Part shown: piece by piece, positions 41,024-49,407 of the stretch
How the letters are laid out: each line of letters opens with the position of its first letter
How positions within the stretch are numbered: the first letter of the stretch is position 1
Origin: Paludibacteraceae bacterium
Lineage (GTDB): Bacteria > Bacteroidota > Bacteroidia > Bacteroidales > Paludibacteraceae
Length of the DNA stretch: 64,000 nucleotides
Direction of reading: 5' to 3'
Assembly: GCA_016285885.1 (NCBI GenBank)
Contig: JAEERP010000002.1
Location: 310,001-374,000, forward strand
Notes under the pieces: generated by a model
The model's input: the letters and a program-made list of their open reading frames with translations, nothing else
What the model was told of the DNA's origin: nothing
Database searches by the model: none
Position numbers and translations under genes: made by a program

Positions 41024-41036
41024 TAAATTTGAGACT
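41024..41036 (+). promoter_or_regulatory. Near-leaderless promoter -7 box of array gene 2
   Basis: TAAATTTG (41024-41031) ends 5 nt before the ATG at 41037. The same layout is repeated at genes 3, 6, 7 and 8. Confidence 0.65.
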
Positions 41037-42245
41037 ATGGACACGAAAAGATTAGATAGTTTATTCGCAGGCTGGAAGAAAAAGCATTTGTTGACGAGGA
41101 AAGGAGCGTTGAGTATGGGGCGTAGTTTGATCCCTTATGTCTTCGGAATCCCTGTCGGATTTGTTTTTTTTGCGATTTCATGTGTAGTGACCGATAGGGT
41201 GAGCACCATTCATATGCCTATCTCCGTCACTTGTGGGGTGTTTTTCTTCCTCTTGTTTGTTCAGTTGTTTTCCGTCAAGCGTTTTTACAAGGATCGTGTA
41301 GAGGTGTTTCGTCTATGGGGACTCGTAAAACGCAAGTATTTTTATGCCGATTTGAGAAAGACTGTCCATTCCACTTATTACGATCAAGATTCGGCGACGT
41401 GGGTGAAGTGCCTTTCTGTCTCATTCAAGGGCCATTCATTTAATTGGAATACCGATAATACGTCAAACACAAAGTTCAACTGCTTGACGCAATTGTTTTC
41501 CTGTTTCAAATCCTCCTTCGTCAATCAATTGTATTACGATCAGATGGTGAAACTCTTCGCGTATGTGATAACGTTAAAGGATGATCTTCCGTATCAGTCT
41601 GTTGAGACCCGATTGGCGGAGAAGTCCATTTCGGAGTTGTCCCGTGGCCGTTATGATGGCAGATCTGCCCTCTCTGATGAAAAGAAACGCTATAACAACT
41701 TCAGACGAAGGAAGGCACTGCCACAGGAGATGGGGTACGTGAGTGTTTGCCTCTCTATCCTGAAAAATAAGGGCGTGGACTATACCGACCGTATGGAGCT
41801 ATTGTCCCACCTCTTCGAATGTGCCTATGCGAGCGATGGTATGGTGGATGATGATGAGTGGTTTTATCTTTCCCAGATCGCTTATTACCTCTGTGTCAAG
41901 GAATGGGACCTCCTTTCGTTGAAGTATCGCTTCGAGACGCAGAAGCAGGCTAAAGGCCATCGACAGGAGCAGGAGAATACCCAGCAACGTGAGCGCTACC
42001 GATCTGTCTGCTCCAGCCGCAAGCGGGAGGCCTATAAACTGCTGAATTTGAAGGAGAATGCTCCGTTGGAGGAGGTGAAGAGTGCCTACCGCACGCAGGT
42101 GAAGACCTGCCACCCAGATACCTTGCTGCCCACCGCCACGGATAGCGAGCGGGAGGAGGCCGCCATCCGTTTCCGTGCGGTCACGGAGGCGTACGATTTT
42201 TTGTGTGCGGAGTTGAGCGTGGAACCGGTTAGCGTGACGAAATGA
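41037..42245 (+). CDS. Array gene 2: membrane-anchored TerB-like/J-domain protein (type A)
   Basis: 402 residues. The start MDTKRLDSLFAGWKKKHLLT and the membrane part (SLIPYVFGIPVGFVFFAISC) are almost the same as in array gene 8. It has two transmembrane helices (about 31-55 and 62-82), a PH-like part (FYKDRVEVFRLWGLVKRKYF), a TerB-like domain (CLSILKNKGVDYTDRMELLS) and a J domain with YKLLNLKENAPLEEVKSAYR and CHPDTLLP, ending EPVSVTK. Its HPD motif is intact, so it should still stimulate a DnaK partner. The J domain should face the cytoplasm. Confidence 0.85.
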   Translation: MDTKRLDSLFAGWKKKHLLTRKGALSMGRSLIPYVFGIPVGFVFFAISCVVTDRVSTIHMPISVTCGVFFFLLFVQLFSVKRFYKDRVEVFRLWGLVKRKYFYADLRKTVHSTYYDQDSATWVKCLSVSFKGHSFNWNTDNTSNTKFNCLTQLFSCFKSSFVNQLYYDQMVKLFAYVITLKDDLPYQSVETRLAEKSISELSRGRYDGRSALSDEKKRYNNFRRRKALPQEMGYVSVCLSILKNKGVDYTDRMELLSHLFECAYASDGMVDDDEWFYLSQIAYYLCVKEWDLLSLKYRFETQKQAKGHRQEQENTQQRERYRSVCSSRKREAYKLLNLKENAPLEEVKSAYRTQVKTCHPDTLLPTATDSEREEAAIRFRAVTEAYDFLCAELSVEPVSVTK

Positions 42246-42254
42246 TGTTTCCCT

Positions 42255-42302
42255 ATGGCCTGAAAGGCCATCCCATTATCTAGCCCAGGGTAACACCCTG
42301 GG
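42255..42302. repeat. REP-like element (copy A3)
   Basis: GGCCTGAAAGGCC and CCCAGGGTAACACCCTGGG palindromes 9 bp after gene 2, followed by the GC palindrome at 42329-42343. Confidence 0.8.
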
Positions 42303-42374
42303 GAATGTGGATGTGTGGTGTGTGTGTCGCCCCCGGAGGGGGCAAAAGAATATATAAATCCATGTTATGCATCA

Positions 42375-42410
42375 TTGCGTTTCCCATAAAAATATGCTAA
42401 TTTTGAATCT
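42375..42410 (+). promoter_or_regulatory. Near-leaderless promoter of array gene 3
   Basis: TTG (42375-42377), a 20-nt spacer, TAATTTTG (42398-42405), then 5 nt and the ATG at 42411. Confidence 0.75.
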
Positions 42411-43802
42411 ATGGATATCATAAAGATAGAGAACATATTCAAGGAGTGGCAAAAAAAGGATCTGCTGACGAAGAAGGGTGCGCTGCGGGCGGACCCGAAT
42501 TTTGTGTCTATTGTTAGAATGTTGCTTGGCATGCCGGGAGCCCTTCTGGTGGGTGGCCTTTACCTGCTTCTCTTTGTGGGCTTTTTTGTCGTCGTTATTA
42601 TTGGTCCCTTATCATATGCTTCCTGGTTGTCAGACCACATGCATTGGGGAAGAAAAGTAGGATCTGATCTCGGTTTTATCTTCTTGTCTGTGATATGCAT
42701 TCTTCTCTATTGTGTTTTCAAGAATGGAAGGCTTTCAAGAATGCTTACTTTTCTCCTTTCCGTGCTGACTAAAAGTTCCAACATCTCCGAGTCGATATTT
42801 TACTTCTGTTCTGAACCATCGCTTTTCCCTTTCTTGTATTATAAGCCTATCCATCTGTTCCATAAGGATCATCTAGTGGTTTCTTCTGGTTGGATTAGTC
42901 CTGAAGAAAAATGCTATTATTCTGACATAGAAAATATTACGTGCTCCTATTTGAATAAGAAAGAGTTCCGCCTAAGGATTCTGGTCAAGGGTTGGGAAAA
43001 GCCTATTGAAGTGGTGAACACGCCTAAGTTGGATGAAGTGCTGCATCTCTTCGGTTCCGCCTTTCAGCCGATCTTTGTCAATGAACCGCTGTGTGAGGAT
43101 ATGCTACGGCTCTATGCGGATATGATCACCTTGGGACGTGACCCCAAGAGCCAACAGGATGGACTGCAATGCGCCATGAAATACTTCTCGGAGCCGAAGT
43201 ACAAAGACTATGATTACACTCGAAGGCTCACGGAACTGGTTGACACGTTCAATCAGTACAGGGCACAGAAGCGTATGCCTGGAAGCGAGGATTACATCAA
43301 CAGATGTTTGTCCATTCTGAAGAACAAAGGGGTGGACTACGATGCTCGTTTGGATCTCTTGTCGCACCTCTTCGAATGTGCCTATGCGAGTGAGGAGATG
43401 GTGGACGTGGTGGAGCTGGACCGCCTCTCCCGCATCGCTTACTACTTCCGTGTCAAGGAGTGGGACTTCCTCTCGCTGAAGTATAGTTTCGAAGCTATGA
43501 AACAACAACGGAGCAGGAGGAATGGCAAGGAGAACGCCCAACAGAGCGAGCGTTACCAATCCGCCTATTCCAACCGTCTGCGAGAGGCCTATAAGGTGTT
43601 GGGACTGAAGGAGAAAGCCTCGCTGGAGGAGGTGAAGAGCGCCTATCGCACATTGGTGAAGAGCTGCCACCCCGACACCCTTCCGCCTACCGCCAAGGAT
43701 AGCGAGCGGGAGGAGGCGTCGATCCGTTTCCGCATGGTCACGGAGGCGTACGATTTCCTATGTGCGGAGTTGGTTGCCGAACCGGTTAGCGTGGTGAAAT
43801 GA
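42411..43802 (+). CDS. Array gene 3: membrane-anchored TerB-like/J-domain protein (type B)
   Basis: 463 residues, the longest of the array. Start MDIIKIENIFKEWQKKDLLT. It has a longer hydrophobic N-terminal region than the others (three candidate helices, about 35-60, 75-105 and 110-130). From FGSAFQPIFVNEPLCEDMLR to VDTFNQYRAQKRMPGSEDYI the sequence is almost the same as in gene 7. TerB-like and J domains follow (YKVLGLKEKASLEEVKSAYR, CHPDTLPPTAKDSEREEASI), ending EPVSVVK. It appears to be a block copy or gene-conversion partner of gene 7. Confidence 0.85.
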   Translation: MDIIKIENIFKEWQKKDLLTKKGALRADPNFVSIVRMLLGMPGALLVGGLYLLLFVGFFVVVIIGPLSYASWLSDHMHWGRKVGSDLGFIFLSVICILLYCVFKNGRLSRMLTFLLSVLTKSSNISESIFYFCSEPSLFPFLYYKPIHLFHKDHLVVSSGWISPEEKCYYSDIENITCSYLNKKEFRLRILVKGWEKPIEVVNTPKLDEVLHLFGSAFQPIFVNEPLCEDMLRLYADMITLGRDPKSQQDGLQCAMKYFSEPKYKDYDYTRRLTELVDTFNQYRAQKRMPGSEDYINRCLSILKNKGVDYDARLDLLSHLFECAYASEEMVDVVELDRLSRIAYYFRVKEWDFLSLKYSFEAMKQQRSRRNGKENAQQSERYQSAYSNRLREAYKVLGLKEKASLEEVKSAYRTLVKSCHPDTLPPTAKDSEREEASIRFRMVTEAYDFLCAELVAEPVSVVK

Positions 43803-43850
43803 TGTGACTTTTTTGCCGCATGTCCGCATGTTTGCGCATGAAAGGCTTCC

Positions 43851-43900
43851 AACCGCTTCCGTGCGATTGCAAAGGCGTACGATCCCTTGTGTGCGGAAAT
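43851..43900 (+). pseudogene. Degenerate remnant of an array gene 3' end
   Basis: About 50 bp aligning with the conserved J-domain end (ATCCGTTTCCGTGC-like, GAGGCGTACGATTTCTTG-like), with several substitutions and no open frame. It lies between array genes 3 and 4. Confidence 0.6.
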
Positions 43901-43948
43901 AGCTTTTTTATTTCCTAAACTCATTTTCTCTTAGTATATTTACATAAC

Positions 43949-43972
43949 TATTTTTGTAAAAAAGGATTTGTT
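43949..43972 (+). promoter_or_regulatory. Promoter -7 box of array gene 4
   Basis: TATTTTTG (43949-43956) lies 16 bp before the ATG at 43973; unlike the other array promoters it leaves a short leader. Confidence 0.55.
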
Positions 43973-45166
43973 ATGGATACGGGAAGAATAGAGAGAATAT
44001 TTGAGGGATTCAAGAAGAAAAAGTTGTTGACGGGAAAAGGTGCGTTGAGTATGGGCGGCAATATCATGCCCTATGTTTGGGGATTGTTCGCTGTTTTAGT
44101 CGTATGGACAACCTTGAGTAAAAATGAGGTTCAACCACCTCTTTTGTATGTTTTGCCAGTGCTTGCCTTCCCTGTGGTTATGCTATTTTTCCCTACTAAG
44201 AAATTCTACAAGGATCGTATGGAGCTCTCCTATCTGTGGGGCCTCTTTAGTCGTAAGTTTGATTACAAAGATCTCGAGGGGATTCATCATGCCACTTATT
44301 ACAACCAGCAGAAAGGCTCTTGGGTGAAGACGCTCGAACTCAGGTTCAAGGAGACCTCGTTCCTGTTGAATGACCATGTCGGGTCAAAGACAAAATTCGA
44401 TTGCGTGACACGCCTGATGTGCTCTGGTTTTAAGCCGATCTTCGAGAATGAACTCTACTATAAGAGCATGATACAACTCTTCGCGAATGTGATAGCGCTA
44501 AAAAAAGATCCTCAGTACCAAGCGGTGGAGACGCAGTGCGCATTGAAATATTTCTCGGAGTCTAAATATCGTAATTATGTTTTCAAGTATGATCTTTCCA
44601 ACGAGTTGAAACAGTATCAAGCATACGAGGGAAAGAATCTTCCTGCGAAGATGGGGTATGTGAATATTTGTACGTCCATCATGAAGGATAGGGGTGTGGA
44701 TTATGCCGACCGTTTGGAACTCCTGACCCACCTTTTCGAGTGTGCCTATGCGAGCGATGGTGTCGTGGATGATGAGGAGGTGGAGTACCTCTCCCGCATC
44801 GCCTTCCACTTCGTCATCAAGGATTGGGACCTCCTCTCTCTGAAATATCGGTTCGAGGTGATCAAACAGGAGCAGTACAGCGCTCAAAGCGATAGCACTG
44901 AATATACGAAGCAACGTGAACGTTTCCGCACGATCTATGTCAGCCGCAAGCGGGAGGCCTGCAACCTGCTGGGCGTAAGCTCGGAGGCCACGTTGGAGGA
45001 GGTGAAGAGCGCCTATCGTACGCTGGTGAAGAGCTGCCACCCGGACACGCTGCCGCCTACCGCGACGGAGGCGGAACGTGAGGAGGCCGCCATTCGTTTC
45101 CGTGCGGTCACGGAGGCGTACGACTTTCTGTGTGAGGAATTGAGCGTGGAGAAGGTTCATGCCTGA
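43973..45166 (+). CDS. Array gene 4: membrane-anchored TerB-like/J-domain protein (type A variant)
   Basis: 397 residues starting MDTGRIERIFEGFKKKKLLT. Two transmembrane helices (about 29-46 and 51-70) precede a PH-like part (KFYKDRMELSYLWGLFSRKF), a TerB-like domain (CTSIMKDRGVDYADRLELLT) and a J domain with CHPDTLPPTATEAEREEAAI. It lacks the usual EPVSVxK end: it stops EKVHA. This gene sits only 35 bp from gene 5, so both may share a transcript. Confidence 0.85.
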   Translation: MDTGRIERIFEGFKKKKLLTGKGALSMGGNIMPYVWGLFAVLVVWTTLSKNEVQPPLLYVLPVLAFPVVMLFFPTKKFYKDRMELSYLWGLFSRKFDYKDLEGIHHATYYNQQKGSWVKTLELRFKETSFLLNDHVGSKTKFDCVTRLMCSGFKPIFENELYYKSMIQLFANVIALKKDPQYQAVETQCALKYFSESKYRNYVFKYDLSNELKQYQAYEGKNLPAKMGYVNICTSIMKDRGVDYADRLELLTHLFECAYASDGVVDDEEVEYLSRIAFHFVIKDWDLLSLKYRFEVIKQEQYSAQSDSTEYTKQRERFRTIYVSRKREACNLLGVSSEATLEEVKSAYRTLVKSCHPDTLPPTATEAEREEAAIRFRAVTEAYDFLCEELSVEKVHA

Positions 45167-45201
45167 ATCTGGCGGGTGGATTATCTTTTATATTCACTTT
45201 T

Positions 45202-46428
45202 ATGACGATAGACCAAAGGAAAATAGATAGTATATTCGACAACTGGAGACGTAAATCCTTTATCAGGGGGGATGAATTTCTTGTCAGAATGAACCAAGAG
45301 AGGCGCATCTTGTTCGTGTGCTTGGTCACCGTTTTGGCTGCTATTATCCTGATTATGCTTTCTGTAGATCTCCTGTTGAACATCCCGTTGGGTATAATCT
45401 TATGTGGAGTTGTGACGGGCCTATATGTGCGCTACCGTGATTACTCCTTTTGCTTCCGTAGAACGAAACTGATGGTTAATGGGGAGGAATTTCCCTATTC
45501 ACAGTTGAAACGTATCGAATATGGCTGTGAGTATAATGCGTATGAAAGTAAACCTCGTCTTGTGCTCTATGTCGACAACCACAAGTTTGTCTTGTATTCG
45601 GAGAAGGTGCCGGAAAAGAAAATGGACGCTGTGCTCTATCTGCTAGGTTCGTGTTTCAAGCCAATCTTCATCAATGAGCTCCTCTATGAGGATATGATAC
45701 GGCTCTGTGCCTATATGATATCTCTTACAGGCAGTCGCAAATCCCGGCAGGAGGAGCTGCAATGTGTGCTGAACTATTTCGCGGAGTCAAATTTCGCCCA
45801 TCATAATTTCGCTCGTGACCTTTCCCGGCAAATTGATCTGTACGATTTGTATAATGCGCAGGAACATTACCCTAAAGGAACAGGATACGTGGACATCTGT
45901 TTGTCTATCTTGAAAAATCGTGGAGTGGACTACGATGGACGGGTGGAACTCCTGTCTCGCCTTTTCGAGTGCGCCTATGCGAGTGATGGCATGGTGGACG
46001 AAGCGGAGCTGGAACGTCTCTCCCGCATCGCATTCTACTTGCGCATCAAGGATTGGGACTTCCTTTCGCTGAAGTATCGCTTCGAGGCGGAGAAACAGCA
46101 ACACGCGGAGTCGAAACAACGAGAGGATCCTTCTGGTGATCAACAACATAGCTCGGAGAACCAAAAGCAACGTGAACGCTACCAGTCTGTTTGCTCCAGC
46201 CGCAAGCGGGAGGCCTACAACCTGCTGGGCTTGAAGCCGGATGCCTCGTTAGAGGAGGTGAAGAGCGCCTACCGCACGCAGGTGAAGACTTGCCATCCCG
46301 ACACCCTGCCGCCCACCGCGACGGAGGCGGAACGGGAGGAGGCCACCATCCGTTTCCGTACAATCACGGAGGCGTACGATTTCTTGTGTGCGGAGCTATC
46401 CGCCGAACCGGTTAACGTGACGAGGTGA
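45202..46428 (+). CDS. Array gene 5: membrane-anchored TerB-like/J-domain protein
   Basis: 408 residues starting MTIDQRKIDSIFDNWRRKSF. The N-terminal region is the most divergent so far. Its hydrophobic segments (ILFVCLVTVLAAIILIMLSV and the following LLNIPLGIILCGVVTGLYVR) are close together. PH-like (FRRTKLMVNGEEFPYSQLKR), TerB-like (CLSILKNRGVDYDGRVELLS) and J (YNLLGLKPDASLEEVKSAYR, CHPDTLPP) parts follow, ending EPVNVTR. An inserted 20-residue Gln/Ser/Glu linker (SKQREDPSGDQQHSSENQKQ) sits before the J domain. Confidence 0.85.
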   Translation: MTIDQRKIDSIFDNWRRKSFIRGDEFLVRMNQERRILFVCLVTVLAAIILIMLSVDLLLNIPLGIILCGVVTGLYVRYRDYSFCFRRTKLMVNGEEFPYSQLKRIEYGCEYNAYESKPRLVLYVDNHKFVLYSEKVPEKKMDAVLYLLGSCFKPIFINELLYEDMIRLCAYMISLTGSRKSRQEELQCVLNYFAESNFAHHNFARDLSRQIDLYDLYNAQEHYPKGTGYVDICLSILKNRGVDYDGRVELLSRLFECAYASDGMVDEAELERLSRIAFYLRIKDWDFLSLKYRFEAEKQQHAESKQREDPSGDQQHSSENQKQRERYQSVCSSRKREAYNLLGLKPDASLEEVKSAYRTQVKTCHPDTLPPTATEAEREEATIRFRTITEAYDFLCAELSAEPVNVTR

Positions 46429-46476
46429 CACGGTTCTTTTGCCCCTTTGGAACGTATGTTCGCATGGTCGCGTATG

Positions 46477-46496
46477 ACCTAGGGCAACGCCCAGGG
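46477..46496. repeat. Partial REP-like element (copy A4)
   Basis: Only the second palindrome, CCTAGGGCAACGCCCAGGG, remains, followed by the GC palindrome at 46523-46537. The bases just before it (46438-46476) look like decayed repeat sequence. Confidence 0.6.
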
Positions 46497-46567
46497 AAAT
46501 GTGGACATGTGGGGTGTCGGACGCCCCCGGAGGGGGCAAAACAAATTTTAATCAATGTCATGCTCCA

Positions 46568-46602
46568 TTGCGTTCCCATAAAAATGTGCTAATTTTGAAC
46601 CT
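46568..46602 (+). promoter_or_regulatory. Near-leaderless promoter of array gene 6
   Basis: TTG (46568-46570), a 19-nt spacer, TAATTTTG (46590-46597), then 5 nt and the ATG at 46603. Confidence 0.8.
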
Positions 46603-47853
46603 ATGGACAAGGGAAAGATAGATAGTGTATTCGAGGACCTGAAGAACAAGAAAATGCTGAAGAAAGACGGGTCTTTTTATATGGGAGATTCAGTCGCCGG
46701 CACGATAGAAGCAATCTTCCTTGCTCTGTTCTTTTTGGCTGTTTTTGGCTTCGGAATCTCCTGTTTATGGATTTTGGATGGATGGCGTAAAATATTGGGG
46801 ATGATGCTTTTTTCTCCATTCCCCCTTTTGTTTCTGTGGGGTCTTTGGGTGCTGCCTGCTCGTCTATATTGGTATAGAGACCGCCTTGTGACAAAAAATT
46901 CCTTCGGAGCTAATGTGCATGAGTATAGTTATTCCGATATCAGTGAAATTAAAAGATATTCGAAATATGACGAAAAATCGAAGACGTATGAAAAGAAGAT
47001 AGGCATATCCTTCCGCAAACGCGGTATGGATTCTATCTCGATAGATGATAATCCACGTGCGTGCGAATTCTTTCGCTCTTGTTTTGGCGATATCTTTTCC
47101 GAACAAGAGGATGATGTGCATGATGATGAGTATGATTTGAGGATGAAGCTCTTTGCTAGAGTGCTTAAAAGAAATGCTACCGAGTGCCGTCCGTATGTGA
47201 AGGAACGTCAATGTGCGGTGCGTTATTTCACTAGTTTAAAGACGTATCGTGGTCGGGGGGATGAAGAGCGTTACTTTACAAATCGTCTTACTTATTGGTT
47301 GAAGCAATGCAAACGTGACACGAAGGAGAAATGTGTGGAGGATTGTCGCACGCTGGGCCGTGAGATCATGAAATCTAAAAGCATGGTTTATGAGGAACGT
47401 CTGGCGTTGCTTACCTATTTCTTCGAATGTACCTATGTGGAGGATGGTCTGGTGGATGAGTGGGAGCTGGAACTTCTCTCTCAAATCGCCTTTGTCCTTG
47501 AAATCAGATCATGGGACTTCGTTTCCTTGAAGCATCGTTTTGAAGGGAAAAAACAGGAGGAGTCCAAGCAGAAGGGGGAGGAGGATACCCGACAGCAGAA
47601 CCGCTATCAACAGGTTTGTTCTAATCGTAAGCAGGAGGCCTATTCCTTGTTGGAACTGAAGCAGGGCGCCACGTTGGAGGAGGTGAAGCGTGCCTATCGC
47701 ACATTGGTGAAGAGCTGCCACCCGGACACCCTGCCGCCTACCGCCACGATCAAGGAGCGAGAAGAGGCCATCATCCGTTTCCGCTCGGTCACGGAGGCAT
47801 ACGATTTCTTGTGTGCGGAGCTGAGCAAGGAGCCGGTTCGCGTGGCGAGATGA
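46603..47853 (+). CDS. Array gene 6: membrane-anchored TerB-like/J-domain protein
   Basis: 416 residues starting MDKGKIDSVFEDLKNKKMLK. Two clear helices (IEAIFLALFFLAVFGFGISC and LGMMLFSPFPLLFLWGLWVL) are followed by a PH-like part (YWYRDRLVTKNSFGANVHEY), an acidic insert (EQEDDVHDDEYDLRM), TerB-like helices with AYASDG replaced by TYVEDGLVDEWE, and a J domain (YSLLELKQGATLEEVKRAYR, CHPDTLPPTATIKEREEAII), ending EPVRVAR. It is the most divergent paralog in the TerB-like domain. Confidence 0.85.
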   Translation: MDKGKIDSVFEDLKNKKMLKKDGSFYMGDSVAGTIEAIFLALFFLAVFGFGISCLWILDGWRKILGMMLFSPFPLLFLWGLWVLPARLYWYRDRLVTKNSFGANVHEYSYSDISEIKRYSKYDEKSKTYEKKIGISFRKRGMDSISIDDNPRACEFFRSCFGDIFSEQEDDVHDDEYDLRMKLFARVLKRNATECRPYVKERQCAVRYFTSLKTYRGRGDEERYFTNRLTYWLKQCKRDTKEKCVEDCRTLGREIMKSKSMVYEERLALLTYFFECTYVEDGLVDEWELELLSQIAFVLEIRSWDFVSLKHRFEGKKQEESKQKGEEDTRQQNRYQQVCSNRKQEAYSLLELKQGATLEEVKRAYRTLVKSCHPDTLPPTATIKEREEAIIRFRSVTEAYDFLCAELSKEPVRVAR

Positions 47854-47860
47854 TGCTCCC

Positions 47861-47910
47861 CTCCGGCATGAAAGGCCACCACATTATCTAGCCCAGGGCA
47901 ACACCCTGGG
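47861..47910. repeat. REP-like element (copy A5)
   Basis: GGCATGAAAGGCC-type and CCCAGGGCAACACCCTGGG palindromes 8 bp after array gene 6. Confidence 0.75.
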
Positions 47911-47957
47911 AAATAGATTTCAATGCCATGTACCATAGCATTTTCATAAAAATACGC

Positions 47958-47970
47958 TAATTTTGAGACT
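47958..47970 (+). promoter_or_regulatory. Near-leaderless promoter -7 box of array gene 7
   Basis: TAATTTTG (47958-47965), then 5 nt and the ATG at 47971. Confidence 0.7.
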
Positions 47971-49287
47971 ATGGATACGATAAAGATAGAGGAGATATTC
48001 AAGGAGTGGCAAAAAAAGAATCTGCTGACGAAGAAGGGTGCGCTGCGGGCGGACCCGAAGTTTGTCAGGTGTCTCAGATTATGTTTTTCCCTTTTCCTGA
48101 TTATAGCCCTTATCTCTCTTATTTCCGTGATTCTTTTCCAGTTGACGATCTTCCTAGCTGACGCCGCCGCAGAGGAAGGGTTATATGGTATAATTTTGAT
48201 GATACATTTACTTCTTTGGCCATTATGGTATTATCTTCTCTTTTCCAAGTCGGATAAATTGACCCATATATGCGAATCGGCGTTTTTCGCCTTGACGGAT
48301 CCACTGCTTCTCCCGTATCTTCGGGCTAACCCTATCCTTCTGTTCCACAAGGATCATGTAATGGCTTCTTCAGGCTGGATAGGGAAGAAAAATACACTCT
48401 ATTACACTGATTTAAAATCGGTTAAATATCCTCTTCCAAAGAAAAAAGAAATTCGTATCCAGTTACGATTCAAGGGAATGGATAAGCCTTTCGTGGTGGA
48501 GAAGAAACCAGCGATAGATCAGGTGATGCATCTCTTCGGTTCCGCCTTTCAACCAATCTTTTGCAATGAGCCTTTGTGTGAGGATATGTTGCGGCTCTAT
48601 GCGGACATGATCACCTTGGGAAATGACCCCCAAAGCCAGCAGGACGGACTGCAATGCGCCATGAAATACTTCTCGGAGCCGAAGTACAAAGACTATGATT
48701 ACACTCGAAGGCTCACGGAACTGGTTGACACGTTCAATCACTACAGGGCGCAGAAACGTATGCCTAAAAGCGAGGATTACATCAACAGGTGTTTGTCCAT
48801 CCTGAAGAACAAGGGCGTGGACTACGATGGTCGCCTGGCGCTTCTGTCGCACCTCTTCGAATGTGCCTATGCGAGCGAGGAGATGGTGGATGTGGTGGAA
48901 CTGGATCGTCTCTCCCACATCGCTTTCTACTTCCGTATCAAGGAGTGGGACTTCCTCTCGCTGAAGTACAGTTTCGAAGCCATGAAACAACAACGGGGTA
49001 GGAGGAACGGCACGGAGAACGCCCAGCAACGTGAGCGTTACCAATCCGCCTATTCCAACCGCCTGAAGGAGGCTTATAAGATATTGGGATTGAGCGAGAA
49101 AGCTACACTGGAGGAGGTGAAGAGCGCCTACCGCACGCAGGTGAAGAACTGCCACCCCGACACCCTGCCGCCTACCGCCAAGGATAGTGAGCGGGAGGAG
49201 GCGTCAATACGTTTCCGTACCATCACGGAGGCGTACGATTTTTTGTGCGCGGAGTTGTGTGCGGAGCCAGTCAGTGTGGCGAAATGA
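47971..49287 (+). CDS. Array gene 7: membrane-anchored TerB-like/J-domain protein (type B)
   Basis: 438 residues. The first about 30 residues (MDTIKIEEIFKEWQKKNLLT, KKGALRADPKF) and the whole middle (FGSAFQPIFCNEPLCEDMLR, MKYFSEPKYKDYDYTRRLTE, RAQKRMPKSEDYINR) are almost identical to gene 3. The hydrophobic N-terminal segment (about 32-90) is different. It ends in a complete J domain (YKILGLSEKATLEEVKSAYR, CHPDTLPPTAKDSEREEASI) and EPVSVAK. The pattern shows recombination within the array: conserved core, replaced membrane part. Confidence 0.85.
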   Translation: MDTIKIEEIFKEWQKKNLLTKKGALRADPKFVRCLRLCFSLFLIIALISLISVILFQLTIFLADAAAEEGLYGIILMIHLLLWPLWYYLLFSKSDKLTHICESAFFALTDPLLLPYLRANPILLFHKDHVMASSGWIGKKNTLYYTDLKSVKYPLPKKKEIRIQLRFKGMDKPFVVEKKPAIDQVMHLFGSAFQPIFCNEPLCEDMLRLYADMITLGNDPQSQQDGLQCAMKYFSEPKYKDYDYTRRLTELVDTFNHYRAQKRMPKSEDYINRCLSILKNKGVDYDGRLALLSHLFECAYASEEMVDVVELDRLSHIAFYFRIKEWDFLSLKYSFEAMKQQRGRRNGTENAQQRERYQSAYSNRLKEAYKILGLSEKATLEEVKSAYRTQVKNCHPDTLPPTAKDSEREEASIRFRTITEAYDFLCAELCAEPVSVAK

Positions 49288-49296
49288 TGTTCCCCT

Positions 49297-49344
49297 ACGG
49301 CCAGAAAGGCCATCACATTATCTAGCCCATGGCAACGCCCTGGG
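49297..49344. repeat. REP-like element (copy A6)
   Basis: GGCCAGAAAGGCC and CCCATGGCAACGCCCTGGG, a slightly decayed copy after array gene 7. Confidence 0.75.
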
Positions 49345-49394
49345 GACAAAAGAAATTTAAATCATGGCACCATCGCATTTCCATAAAATTGTGC

Positions 49395-49407
49395 TAATTT
49401 TGAAACT
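49395..49407 (+). promoter_or_regulatory. Near-leaderless promoter -7 box of array gene 8
   Basis: TAATTTTG (49395-49402), then 5 nt and the ATG at 49408. Confidence 0.7.

Noticed and set aside
40727-49344. CRISPR array, suggested by regularly placed repeats in the host region
   Set aside because: The repeats are two-palindrome elements 1.2-1.5 kb apart or irregularly spaced, with genes between them; no repeat-spacer unit and no cas genes.
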